From Actinomycetota bacterium (lineage in GTDB: Bacteria > Actinomycetota > Thermoleophilia > Miltoncostaeales > Miltoncostaeaceae), in assembly GCA_005800465.1 (NCBI GenBank), contig SYFI01000104.1:1-18176 (forward strand): a stretch of DNA of 18,176 bases. Direction: 5' to 3'. Made by a program: the position numbers and the translations under genes. The notes under the pieces were generated by a model. It had not been told where the DNA came from. It was given only the letters and a program-made list of their open reading frames with translations, and did not search any database. Below, one piece after another: positions 7,488 through 13,800 of this stretch (positions are counted from its first letter, which is position 1; each line of letters starts with the position of its first letter).

Positions 7488-7493
7488 TACGAT
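7488..7493 (+). promoter_or_regulatory. -10 hexamer TACGAT
   Basis: TACGAT fits TANNNT and ends 8 bases before the ATG at 7502, implying a leaderless or near-leaderless transcript. It lies just after the hairpin that follows the nuclease gene. Confidence 0.45.
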
Positions 7494-7501
7494 CTAACCC
7501 G

Positions 7502-7771
7502 ATGACGATTCTTGAACTTGATTACGGCATTCCTTCTGAGGATGAGCTCGCACGTCTCGTGGGGGCGGCCACGCCGCACTTCGCGCTGCAAATACGTGAC
7601 CGGGTTCGCGCATACGGGGCGGAGCTTCCGGATGGGCACTCGCGTATTCCTGAGATCGTCGCGCATGTGGTTCGGCTACAGGCCCTGGCCATTGATGGTC
7701 AGGGCGGCTCGGCGGGCGAGGCGGACCTTCCGGCCCGGCCCTCGCTCGAGGTCGAGCGCGTCACCGACTAG
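7502..7771 (+). CDS. Small hypothetical protein, 89 residues
   Basis: I do not recognise the family. The protein begins MTILELDYGIPSEDELARL, is acidic overall, appears mixed alpha/beta with a central helical stretch (SRIPEIVAHVVRLQALAI), and ends in a Pro/Glu-rich tail. No signal peptide, membrane segment or metal motif is seen. Support for it being real comes from the -10 hexamer 8 bases before the ATG, codon use like its neighbours and the way its stop abuts that of the Nudix gene: both stops lie within one CTAG at 7768-7771. Function unknown. Confidence 0.65.
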   Translation: MTILELDYGIPSEDELARLVGAATPHFALQIRDRVRAYGAELPDGHSRIPEIVAHVVRLQALAIDGQGGSAGEADLPARPSLEVERVTD

Positions 7772-8352
7772 CGGCCGGCGCCCTGCACCACCTCAGAGAA
7801 CGTATGGAGGATGCGCGCCGTGAGCCCCCAGACGTCCTCGCCCATCAGCGGGTACCGCAACGTGGATGCATCGGGAATGGCGGGGATGTGCTGATGCGCC
7901 GCGAGCACGTCACCGAGCGGCACCTCCATTACGCGTGCGATTTCGTTCTCCTGCACCACGACCTCCGGGCGCCCGTCAGCGTGATACGCGATCCAGGGGC
8001 GCACCGTGAATCCCGACACCATCGTGCTGACATCGTCGAGGCGTCCGAGCACCGTGAGCGACTGTGCGGAAACACCGATCTCCTCCTCGGTCTCCCTGAG
8101 CGCCGTGCCCAGAAGGTCGGCGTCGCCATCCTCACAGCGCCCCCCCGGGAGGGCCACCTCCCCGGCATGGTGCACGAGGTGATCGGTGCGCTTGGTCAGG
8201 AGCAGGTGTGGTGCGCCGTCGTGGTCAAACAGCACCAGCATGACGCCGGCACGTGTGCCGTCTCCGGCTTTGTCGGTGTACCCGCGGGCCATCAGCACGT
8301 CGGGGAGGAAAATCGCAAGGTCGGCGGCACGGGGTGGGGTGGGGGCATTCAC
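7768..8352 (-). CDS. Nudix hydrolase, CoA pyrophosphatase type (NudL-like)
   Basis: A 194-residue protein. Members of this Nudix branch split CoA and its derivatives into 4'-phosphopantetheine and 3',5'-ADP. The UPF0035 block LLTKRTDHLVHHAGEVALPGG (51-71, given here in part as LLTKR and ALPGG) precedes the Nudix box, whose core RETEEEIGV (86-94) holds the Mg-binding glutamates. As in NudL proteins, the box starts with GGRCEDGDADL instead of the classical GX5E. The GTG at 8352 is chosen because TACACT lies 8 bases upstream (8361-8366), and it gives the usual N-terminal length. The substrate is inferred from the family block. It converges on the small gene at 7502, and its promoter region is shared with the divergent gene at 8391. 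Confidence 0.87.
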   Translation of the reverse strand: MNAPTPPRAADLAIFLPDVLMARGYTDKAGDGTRAGVMLVLFDHDGAPHLLLTKRTDHLVHHAGEVALPGGRCEDGDADLLGTALRETEEEIGVSAQSLTVLGRLDDVSTMVSGFTVRPWIAYHADGRPEVVVQENEIARVMEVPLGDVLAAHQHIPAIPDASTLRYPLMGEDVWGLTARILHTFSEVVQGAGR

Positions 8353-8360
8353 GGGTCGCG

Positions 8361-8366
8361 AGTGTA
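8361..8366 (-). promoter_or_regulatory. -10 hexamer TACACT for the Nudix gene
   Basis: On the minus strand TACACT ends 8 bases before the GTG at 8352. This matches the spacing seen at other genes here and suggests leaderless transcription. Confidence 0.45.
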
Positions 8367-8390
8367 CGCCGGGAGCGCCGGGGGGATGTC

Positions 8391-9062
8391 ATGAGCAGCG
8401 ATCCCCTGCACCGGCTGGCGTCCGATCTCGAGTCGGCCATCGCGGCGGCGATGGATGTGCACGATGACGCTCCTATCGGCCTGCGTCCGGTTGAGCCGGG
8501 CACGGGCGGTCGGTCGTATCTGGTGGCTTTTGAGGGGCCGGCCTTCCTGTGCCTGCGTGACGACATGCAGCCCGAGACCTTGCGCGCCCGAGTCGATGAG
8601 ATCGCCCGCGTCGCCCTGGTGATGGAGAGCGCCGAGCACCTGATCGACCCGGATGCGCTCCGGGCACTCGCGCCCGCGGTTCTGGGGCTTGTGCCGTGGC
8701 AGGCAGACATCGCTGTGGCCATCGATGCCCTGCGGCGCGCCGGCGTGTGTGCGGGGGAGTTGGCCGACTGGCGCGAGGACCCGCTTCGGGTGATCGCATC
8801 GCTTGTTGCCCTCGACGACGCCATCGCTCGTCAGGACCGGGCGCGGGCCGCATATGCTTCGTTCGTGGGCGCCACCGAGCCACTTGTGGCAAAGCAGGAT
8901 GAACTCGCGCCCGACTTCGTGCGCGCGCTTGGCGCCGTCGAGTCAGCTGCGGCCGCTGCAGGGCTGGCTGACGCCTTGGGCGGCGTCATCGCGGCGGGAA
9001 TGGATGCGATCGGGGAGGGGGCGGACGAGATGACCGCCGCCCACATCACACCGCTGCGGTAA
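8391..9062 (+). CDS. Hypothetical protein, 223 residues, alanine-rich helical
   Basis: I do not recognise this protein. It begins MSSDPLHRLASDLESAIAAA, is rich in Ala, Asp and Leu, and looks mostly alpha-helical, with a short beta-like segment near RSYLVAFEGPAFLCLRDD (about 44-61). There is no signal peptide or membrane helix. The ATG at 8391 is preceded by GGGGGA at 8381-8386, a usable Shine-Dalgarno with a 4-base spacing. The gene is divergent from the Nudix gene with 38 bases between starts. Its last 17 bases overlap the end of the aldo/keto reductase gene on the other strand. Codon use matches its neighbours, so it is probably a real gene of unknown function. Confidence 0.7.
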   Translation: MSSDPLHRLASDLESAIAAAMDVHDDAPIGLRPVEPGTGGRSYLVAFEGPAFLCLRDDMQPETLRARVDEIARVALVMESAEHLIDPDALRALAPAVLGLVPWQADIAVAIDALRRAGVCAGELADWREDPLRVIASLVALDDAIARQDRARAAYASFVGATEPLVAKQDELAPDFVRALGAVESAAAAAGLADALGGVIAAGMDAIGEGADEMTAAHITPLR

Positions 9063-10119
9063 TCGGGGCGTCGTGGGGCATCGTCTCCGCTGGCTGGCTG
9101 GCATCCGGCGAGCCGTCATCGGCATCCTGTTCGCCCATCACCTCGGGCACCGCCACGAACCCGCTCCCGATGAGATCTTCGATGCGGGCGAGGTCCGTCG
9201 CGTCGAGCGGCGGCAGATCCGGCGTCTTGGTGAACTCGTCCAACTGCTCCTCCGCGTGGATGACGGCCACAACTGATGCCACACCGGGGCGGTCGAGGAC
9301 CCATCGCAGTGATGCCTGGCCCAGCGTCCACGGGCGGCCATCGGCCAGGAATCCGAGCGTGGCCACCTGTGCGAGGCCGCTCTCGAGCCACTCCCGGCTG
9401 AGGTGCGCACGCGGGTCGGTGGGGGGGAACGTGGTCTCGGTGGTGTACTTGCCCTCAAGCATGCCCCACGCATGTGGCCTGCGTGCGATGACGCATGCAC
9501 CGGACGCCTGGGCGAGCCCTGCCAGTTCGGCCCCGGGGTCGTGATCGAGGATGTTGATCTCCACGTCGAGCACCGGCACCCGCTTGGCGCGGATGAGCCG
9601 ACGCCCATCGCCGGGCCGGGATCCAGCGGGAATCGCTGCACCGAAGGCCCGCACCTTCCCCTCATTCACGAGGGCGTCAAGCGTGTCGAGTACCTCGTCG
9701 TCGGCGAGTACGCGGCGCGGGGCATGGTGCAACCCGCAGATGTCCAGGTAGTCGGCGTCCATCCGGCGCAGGCTGTCCTCAACCGCGTCGCGGATGCGCT
9801 CTGGCCGGAAGTCCTGGGGCATGGCCCGCCTGGCACGGCCCATGGGCTCGGCGTTTCGCCAGTCATATCCCACCTTGGTGGAAAGCACCACGCGGGCGCG
9901 CCGGTCGGCGAACGCGCGGCCCAGGATCGACTCCACGCGCCCATCCCCGTCCCGGTCGGCCGTGTCGAACAGCGTCACGCCCCGGTCAAGCGCGGCATGC
10001 AGCAGACGGATTGCCTCGTCGTCGCCGTGGTCACCCCACCACCCGGACGCGAGCGCATCGGCACCGAAGCCGATTTCGGACACGGTGATGCCGGTGCCCG
10101 GGATTTCACGTGCGCGCAT
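9046..10119 (-). CDS. Aldo/keto reductase family protein, catalytic Tyr missing
   Basis: A 357-residue protein with the AKR TIM-barrel pattern: GTGITVSEIGFGADAL near the N-terminus, FDTAD (51-55), LSTKVG with Lys82, the conserved LH with His131, and a C-terminal TLGQASLRWVLDRPGVASVV block for NADPH binding. In active members the sequence after DTAD is normally xYG, and that Tyr is the general acid. Here it reads DTADRDGDG, so residue 57 is Asp. The Asp (52), Lys and His positions remain. The protein may have altered chemistry or bind rather than reduce. A tail of about 30 residues rich in Asp, Ser and Pro follows the barrel. The ATG at 10119 has TAGCCT 6 bases upstream and no Shine-Dalgarno, so a leaderless mRNA is likely. 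Its 3' end overlaps the convergent gene by 17 bases. Confidence 0.85.
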   Translation of the reverse strand: MRAREIPGTGITVSEIGFGADALASGWWGDHGDDEAIRLLHAALDRGVTLFDTADRDGDGRVESILGRAFADRRARVVLSTKVGYDWRNAEPMGRARRAMPQDFRPERIRDAVEDSLRRMDADYLDICGLHHAPRRVLADDEVLDTLDALVNEGKVRAFGAAIPAGSRPGDGRRLIRAKRVPVLDVEINILDHDPGAELAGLAQASGACVIARRPHAWGMLEGKYTTETTFPPTDPRAHLSREWLESGLAQVATLGFLADGRPWTLGQASLRWVLDRPGVASVVAVIHAEEQLDEFTKTPDLPPLDATDLARIEDLIGSGFVAVPEVMGEQDADDGSPDASQPAETMPHDAPITAAV

Positions 10120-10125
10120 GCAGCG

Positions 10126-10131
10126 AGGCTA
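10126..10131 (-). promoter_or_regulatory. -10 hexamer TAGCCT for the aldo/keto reductase gene
   Basis: On the minus strand TAGCCT ends 6 bases before the ATG at 10119. The 5' untranslated region would be zero or a base or two. Confidence 0.5.
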
Positions 10132-10140
10132 CCCATGACC

Positions 10141-10155
10141 CCTGACGCGCTCAGG
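10141..10155. promoter_or_regulatory. Inverted repeat upstream of the aldo/keto reductase promoter
   Basis: CCTGA-CGCGC-TCAGG has 5-base arms around a 5-base centre. It lies 10 bases upstream of the -10 hexamer, in the -35/spacer zone, where a bound regulator would affect transcription. The gap 10120-10263 otherwise holds no supported gene. Confidence 0.3.
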
Positions 10156-10263
10156 TGCGATCGCTCGGGTCTTGCCTGTGCTGCGCTTCGTCGGCAGCAT
10201 CCGGTGGGTGATCATCGTCGGCCCATATGCCCCGGGGTCACCGTTGCGGATGAGCGCGTCGGA

Positions 10264-10704
10264 CTAGTCCTCGGCGTCGTCCTCGCCAGGTTCCATAAGG
10301 AACTCAAGGAGGTCGGTCACCGTAAACCGCCCCGCCTGCATTGAAGCCACCAGGCCGTAGACGGTTGCAGTGTGCGGGCGCTCCAGCACGTACTCGCGCA
10401 TGGCCACGTTGCCGTCGCCTTCGATCTGCTCGGCCAACTGACGGCCCACTGCTGTAGCCAACATGTTGCTGCCCTCAACCGCGGTTATTCCCGCGGTGGT
10501 AAGCGATCCCGCTGCGCTGGCGATCTCGTCAGTGTCGGTTCCGAAGATCTCGGCCAGATGGGCGAGGCTCCGCCCGTCGGGATCGGCCGCAAGCTCACGC
10601 AGCAACAGGTAGCTCCCGGACGACAGTCCGGCTTCGATCACCACTTGGTCGAGCACGCCCGCCAGTTCGGTGAGCAGCTGCAGGTCATCCTCGTCGCGGT
10701 ACAT
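10264..10704 (-). CDS. MarR-like winged-helix protein
   Basis: A 146-residue protein. The segment from GLSSGSYLLLRELAADPDG through SLAHLAEIFG to AAGSLTTAGITAVEG (about 26-78) has the spacing and hydrophobic pattern of a MarR-type winged helix, flanked by helices that could form a dimer interface. The expected recognition helix (DTDEIASAAGSLTTAGI) has no Arg or Lys and several acids, so DNA binding is doubtful, and the whole protein is acidic. It is the last gene of a three-gene unit, 6 bases after the preceding stop. The ATG at 10704 has no strong ribosome-binding site. The family call is tentative. Confidence 0.6.
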   Translation of the reverse strand: MYRDEDDLQLLTELAGVLDQVVIEAGLSSGSYLLLRELAADPDGRSLAHLAEIFGTDTDEIASAAGSLTTAGITAVEGSNMLATAVGRQLAEQIEGDGNVAMREYVLERPHTATVYGLVASMQAGRFTVTDLLEFLMEPGEDDAED

Positions 10705-10710
10705 CAGTAC

Positions 10711-11037
10711 TTACGGGCCGTAGCGGTGGGCGGGGGCGGGGCGAAGGTCGTCGTATGCAGCGCCGAGCCAGATGCGACCGGCGATTCCTAGGTCGTCGAG
10801 GGTGCGAAGGGCCGATCGCACGACGCCAGCACGTGCGCCACGGCCGTGATCGTGCGCCACAGTCACCTCGAAGTCATGATCGCCCGAGGTGCGGATGGGT
10901 CGCCCATTCGCCCGTGCGAGCGCCACGCGCGCGTCTGACAGCCGCAGTGGGTCGTCCACGGTGATATAGCACTCGAAAAAAGCCCAATCGCTGGCCAGTT
11001 CAGCCACAACCGCGTCGAATTCATCCGTGTACGCCAT
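10711..11037 (-). CDS. Hypothetical protein, 108 residues
   Basis: I do not recognise this protein. It begins MAYTDEFDAVVAELASDWA and ends HRYGP. The middle reads like alternating strands and helices (FFECYITVDDPLRLSDA, DHDFEVTVAHDHG, GVVRSALRTLDDLGI, RIWLGAAYDDLRP), so a small alpha/beta fold is likely. There is no signal peptide or membrane helix. It sits between the DUF1802-like gene (9-base gap upstream) and the MarR-like gene (6-base gap downstream) and is almost certainly cotranscribed with them. Function unknown. Confidence 0.7.
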   Translation of the reverse strand: MAYTDEFDAVVAELASDWAFFECYITVDDPLRLSDARVALARANGRPIRTSGDHDFEVTVAHDHGRGARAGVVRSALRTLDDLGIAGRIWLGAAYDDLRPAPAHRYGP

Positions 11038-11046
11038 GACGGCAGG

Positions 11047-11643
11047 CTATCCGAGCGGCGCGGCGGCTGAGGTGCTGTGCGGCGCCGCCGATGCAAGCGC
11101 ATCCTCGATGGCGGCGGCTTGTGCGTCGAATCGCGCGTCATCCAGCACCGGTGCCGCCCGGGGCGTTGGAATGCAGTTGGGCAGCGCGACCCACGACACA
11201 CACCCACCCATCTCCTCGGTCATCTCCAGATCGATGGCCGGGGTGACTCGGTGCACGCGCACCACCACGGCCATCAGCGGCTGCCGGGGGCGCCACTTGA
11301 GCCGCGACTGCGCGTAGTCCGCTCCCAGCACATGGAAGCCGTCGAGGGCATCCAATTCGGACTGCTCGCTGATGGGGTGCACCGCGTGCACCTCGCACCA
11401 GGCGCTGATGAGATTGCGGCCCGGTTCGTAGCGCACGGCCAGATCGGCTGCGTAGGTGTCGCGTGCGTCGGGGGTCAGCAGGTCGGGGCGCTGGTGCAGG
11501 TGGGTGGGAAGCAGGAAGAAGTGCTGATGGGGTACTTCAAAGCGCTTCTCGCCGATGCCGCCCTTACGCAGCAACACCACCTGCTCACCGGCGAGCATTG
11601 CGGCGATGACTGATGCCCATTCCTTGAGTGCATGCTCGGCCAT
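11047..11643 (-). CDS. DUF1802 family protein
   Basis: A 198-residue protein. The opening ALKEWASVIAAMLAGEQ, followed by VVLLRKGGIGEKRFEV and the FFLLPTHLHQ block (about 43-52), matches my recollection of the DUF1802 family, which has no established function. The second half (RQPLMAVVVRVHRV, WVALPNCIPTP) and an Ala-rich helical tail complete it. No signal peptide or membrane helix is seen. The ATG at 11643 gives the usual family start, and TACGAT ends 6 bases upstream. It is the first gene of a three-gene unit and is divergent from mqnE. Confidence 0.72.
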   Translation of the reverse strand: MAEHALKEWASVIAAMLAGEQVVLLRKGGIGEKRFEVPHQHFFLLPTHLHQRPDLLTPDARDTYAADLAVRYEPGRNLISAWCEVHAVHPISEQSELDALDGFHVLGADYAQSRLKWRPRQPLMAVVVRVHRVTPAIDLEMTEEMGGCVSWVALPNCIPTPRAAPVLDDARFDAQAAAIEDALASAAPHSTSAAAPLG

Positions 11644-11649
11644 GGCTGC

Positions 11650-11655
11650 ATCGTA
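11650..11655 (-). promoter_or_regulatory. -10 hexamer TACGAT for the DUF1802 unit
   Basis: On the minus strand TACGAT ends 6 bases before the ATG at 11643, the same geometry as at the aldo/keto reductase, rnhB and mqnE genes. Confidence 0.5.
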
Positions 11656-11676
11656 GGTTGTCGGAGGGCGTCGAAT

Positions 11677-11718
11677 GCCCGGTGTGCAGGGGCCGGATGA
11701 CCCTCGGGGGCACCGGGC
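11677..11718. promoter_or_regulatory. Inverted repeat between the DUF1802 unit and mqnE
   Basis: GCCCGGTG (11677-11684) and CACCGGGC (11711-11718) are perfect inverted copies separated by 26 bases, centres 34 bases apart. They sit between the two divergent promoters. They could be paired half-sites for a regulator of both, or chance in G+C-rich DNA. Confidence 0.25.
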
Positions 11719-11726
11719 GGCCGTGT

Positions 11727-11732
11727 TAGCGT
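11727..11732 (+). promoter_or_regulatory. -10 hexamer TAGCGT for mqnE
   Basis: TAGCGT ends 7 bases before the ATG at 11740 and is identical to the hexamer at rnhB. An in-frame GTG at 11731 overlaps the hexamer, which makes the ATG the better start. Confidence 0.5.
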
Positions 11733-11739
11733 GAGACGC

Positions 11740-12843
11740 ATGATTGACGCGATCCTAACCCGCGCCGCCGAGGGCAAGCGCATCACCGCCGACGAGGCCG
11801 TCATGCTCTACGAGCAGGCTCCACTTGAGGACCTCGGGGCCGCGGCCGATCAGGTGGCACGACGTCTGCACGGCGACGCGGTGACGTACAACGTCAACGC
11901 GCATCTCAACCCCACCAACATCTGCGTGGTGGGCTGCGGGCTGTGCGCCTTCGCGGTGTGGACCGATCACGATCCACGGGCCTACGCATATTCGGTCGAC
12001 CAACTGGTGGACCGCGCGCAGGAGCTGTCGGATCTCGGAATCACCGAGCTGCACATCGTGGGTGGCATGACCAAGGAGTTCACCCTCGAGTACTACGAAG
12101 AGCTCTTCCGTGAGCTCAAGTCCACGCTGCCGCACGTGGCCCTGACGGCGCTCACCGCCGTGGAGATCGACTTCTGCGCCAAGCTGGCCAAGGTTGGCCA
12201 TCGTGAGGCGCTTGAGCGCACCATGGCCGCTGGCCACGACACCATGCCCGGTGGCGGAGCAGAGGTGTTCAGCCCGCGGGTGCGCAAGATCATCGCCGAC
12301 CGCAAGGTGGGGTCAGACATCTGGCTGGAGGTTCACCGCGACGCCCACCGCATGGGCATGCGTACCAACGCCACTCTGCTCTTTGGTCACTTTGAGACGC
12401 CAGCCGAGAAGGTGGACCACATGGTGCAGCTTCGCGAGGTGCAGGATGAGGCCCTCAGCGAGCGGCAGCCAGCCGCGTTTCAGGCATTCATCCCGCTGCC
12501 GTTCCTGCCCGGCAATACCGAGTTCGCCTATCTGCCCGGTCCCTCGCGCGAGGAGAAGTTGCGCACAATCGCCGTCTCGCGTCTGGTGCTCGATAACTTC
12601 CCGCACATCAAGGGTCACTGGGTCATGCTGGGCGAGGAAATCACGTCGGAGGCTCTCTCCTATGGACTCGACGACCTCTCGGGCACCCTTACTGAAGAGC
12701 GCATCGCGCACGCCACCACCGTGCAGACCCCGCTCGGGCTCACCCAGGATCGCATCTGTGATCTGGTGCGCGCGGGTGGCAAGCAGCCACGGGAGCGGGA
12801 CACGCTGTACGAGCGCATGGTCCGGGAGCCGGTCCCCGCGTAG
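11740..12843 (+). CDS. mqnE: Aminofutalosine synthase, radical SAM enzyme of menaquinone synthesis
   Basis: A 367-residue cytosolic radical SAM enzyme. MqnE joins 3-enolpyruvyl-benzoate (as its carboxyvinyl form) with S-adenosylmethionine to give aminofutalosine, an early step of the futalosine route to menaquinone. The [4Fe-4S] motif CX3CX2C is at Cys62, Cys66 and Cys69, preceded by NVNAHLNPTNI. ELHIVGGM (about 103-110), EVFSPRVRKII, HRMGMRTNATLLFGHFET and FIPLPFLPGNT follow in the order seen in MqnE. The related MqnC and CofH enzymes share the core, but these blocks favour MqnE. The start is the ATG at 11740, with a -10 hexamer 7 bases before it. No other mqn gene is in the window. Confidence 0.9.
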   Translation: MIDAILTRAAEGKRITADEAVMLYEQAPLEDLGAAADQVARRLHGDAVTYNVNAHLNPTNICVVGCGLCAFAVWTDHDPRAYAYSVDQLVDRAQELSDLGITELHIVGGMTKEFTLEYYEELFRELKSTLPHVALTALTAVEIDFCAKLAKVGHREALERTMAAGHDTMPGGGAEVFSPRVRKIIADRKVGSDIWLEVHRDAHRMGMRTNATLLFGHFETPAEKVDHMVQLREVQDEALSERQPAAFQAFIPLPFLPGNTEFAYLPGPSREEKLRTIAVSRLVLDNFPHIKGHWVMLGEEITSEALSYGLDDLSGTLTEERIAHATTVQTPLGLTQDRICDLVRAGGKQPRERDTLYERMVREPVPA

Positions 12844-12923
12844 TCGCGTTGTCCGGCCGCGGATACGAAGGGCGTCGCGCGTGGGCGCAGGGGACCGTCG
12901 GGCAAAGGAACGTTTCCTGTGGG

Positions 12924-12955
12924 GGCCGATGGTAACTCCGGAGAGACCGTCGGCC
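12924..12955. terminator. Bidirectional hairpin between mqnE and the ABC permease gene
   Basis: GGCCGATGGT (12924-12933) pairs with ACCGTCGGCC (12946-12955) over 10 pairs, including one G-T, around a 12-base loop. The 129-base gap separates convergent genes, so the hairpin can serve both. No T-tract is seen. The rest of the gap shows no other feature. Confidence 0.5.
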
Positions 12956-12972
12956 TATGCACGCGCGGATCG

Positions 12973-13800
12973 CTAGGAGAGCGCACGCCGGCGCATGGCG
13001 CCCGCCGCTGCCAGCGCCAGCAGCGCGCACCAGCCGAGGGTCCAGATGACCGTGGCCCACGACGCGGGCTGGATAAACACGATGTTGCCATTCACCTCAA
13101 CGCGGGGGGCAGCGAGCCCCGCCACGTCACGGGCCTGCAGGTCAGCGACGAGCGGCGACACGATTCCGCGTGGGAAGATGAAGTAGAGCGAGCTGATGAG
13201 GCCCGACCACGACGTGCCGATTACGTCGGCCTCGGCTGCCGACGACATGTTCACGAGCGCCAAGGAGACGATGTATGCGAGCACGCCCATCACTCCCGAC
13301 GACACCGGACCGAGCGCCACGCTGCAGAGCGCAGCCACGGTGAGCACCACGAGCATGTTGCCGATACCGGCGAACCCGGTGACGATCAGCGGCCAGTCGG
13401 AGCCGTTGCCGATAAGCACCCCGCAGAGCCATGCCAGCGCCATCCATACCGCGAATATCGCCACCAGTACCAGTACGCGACCGAGCACACGCCCGAGCGT
13501 CACCACAGCCCGGGTGGTGCCCGTGGCCACCTGCAGTCCGAACCAGCCGCCGTCGGCGTCGCGATTGGCCACGCTGGCCCCGAGGCACGCGCTCACCACG
13601 AGCCCGCCAATCACCTCGACGGCGAGGGTCCACGCACGCAGGGCATCAAATCGGGGGATTCCGTCCCGGCCGCCGGCGAAAATCGTGCCCGTCACGATGA
13701 GTGCGGCGCCGACGGCGATGGAGATGAGAAACCACCGTCGCCGGATGATGGCGCGGAATTCGACACTGCTGATAATGGAGAGGGCGCTGGTGGGGCTCAT
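12973..13800 (-). CDS. ABC-type transporter membrane protein
   Basis: A 275-residue integral membrane protein with about six hydrophobic segments: near residues 25-45 (WFLISIAVGAALIVTGTIFA), 60-80, 105-130, 140-165, 170-195 and a last one before the C-terminal RRRALS. The layout is that of ABC-2-type exporter permeases, though no diagnostic motif is seen. A basic patch (EFRAIIRRRW) precedes the first helix on the probable cytoplasmic side. The ATG at 13800 overlaps the stop of the ATPase gene by 4 bases (ATGA), so the two are coupled. It is the last gene of the corA unit. Substrate unknown. Confidence 0.75.
   Translation of the reverse strand: MSPTSALSIISSVEFRAIIRRRWFLISIAVGAALIVTGTIFAGGRDGIPRFDALRAWTLAVEVIGGLVVSACLGASVANRDADGGWFGLQVATGTTRAVVTLGRVLGRVLVLVAIFAVWMALAWLCGVLIGNGSDWPLIVTGFAGIGNMLVVLTVAALCSVALGPVSSGVMGVLAYIVSLALVNMSSAAEADVIGTSWSGLISSLYFIFPRGIVSPLVADLQARDVAGLAAPRVEVNGNIVFIQPASWATVIWTLGWCALLALAAAGAMRRRALS

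Noticed and set aside
10157..10164. GCGATCGC octamer
   Set aside because: It resembles the cyanobacterial HIP1 repeat, but I noticed only this single copy and it is expected by chance in G+C-rich DNA.
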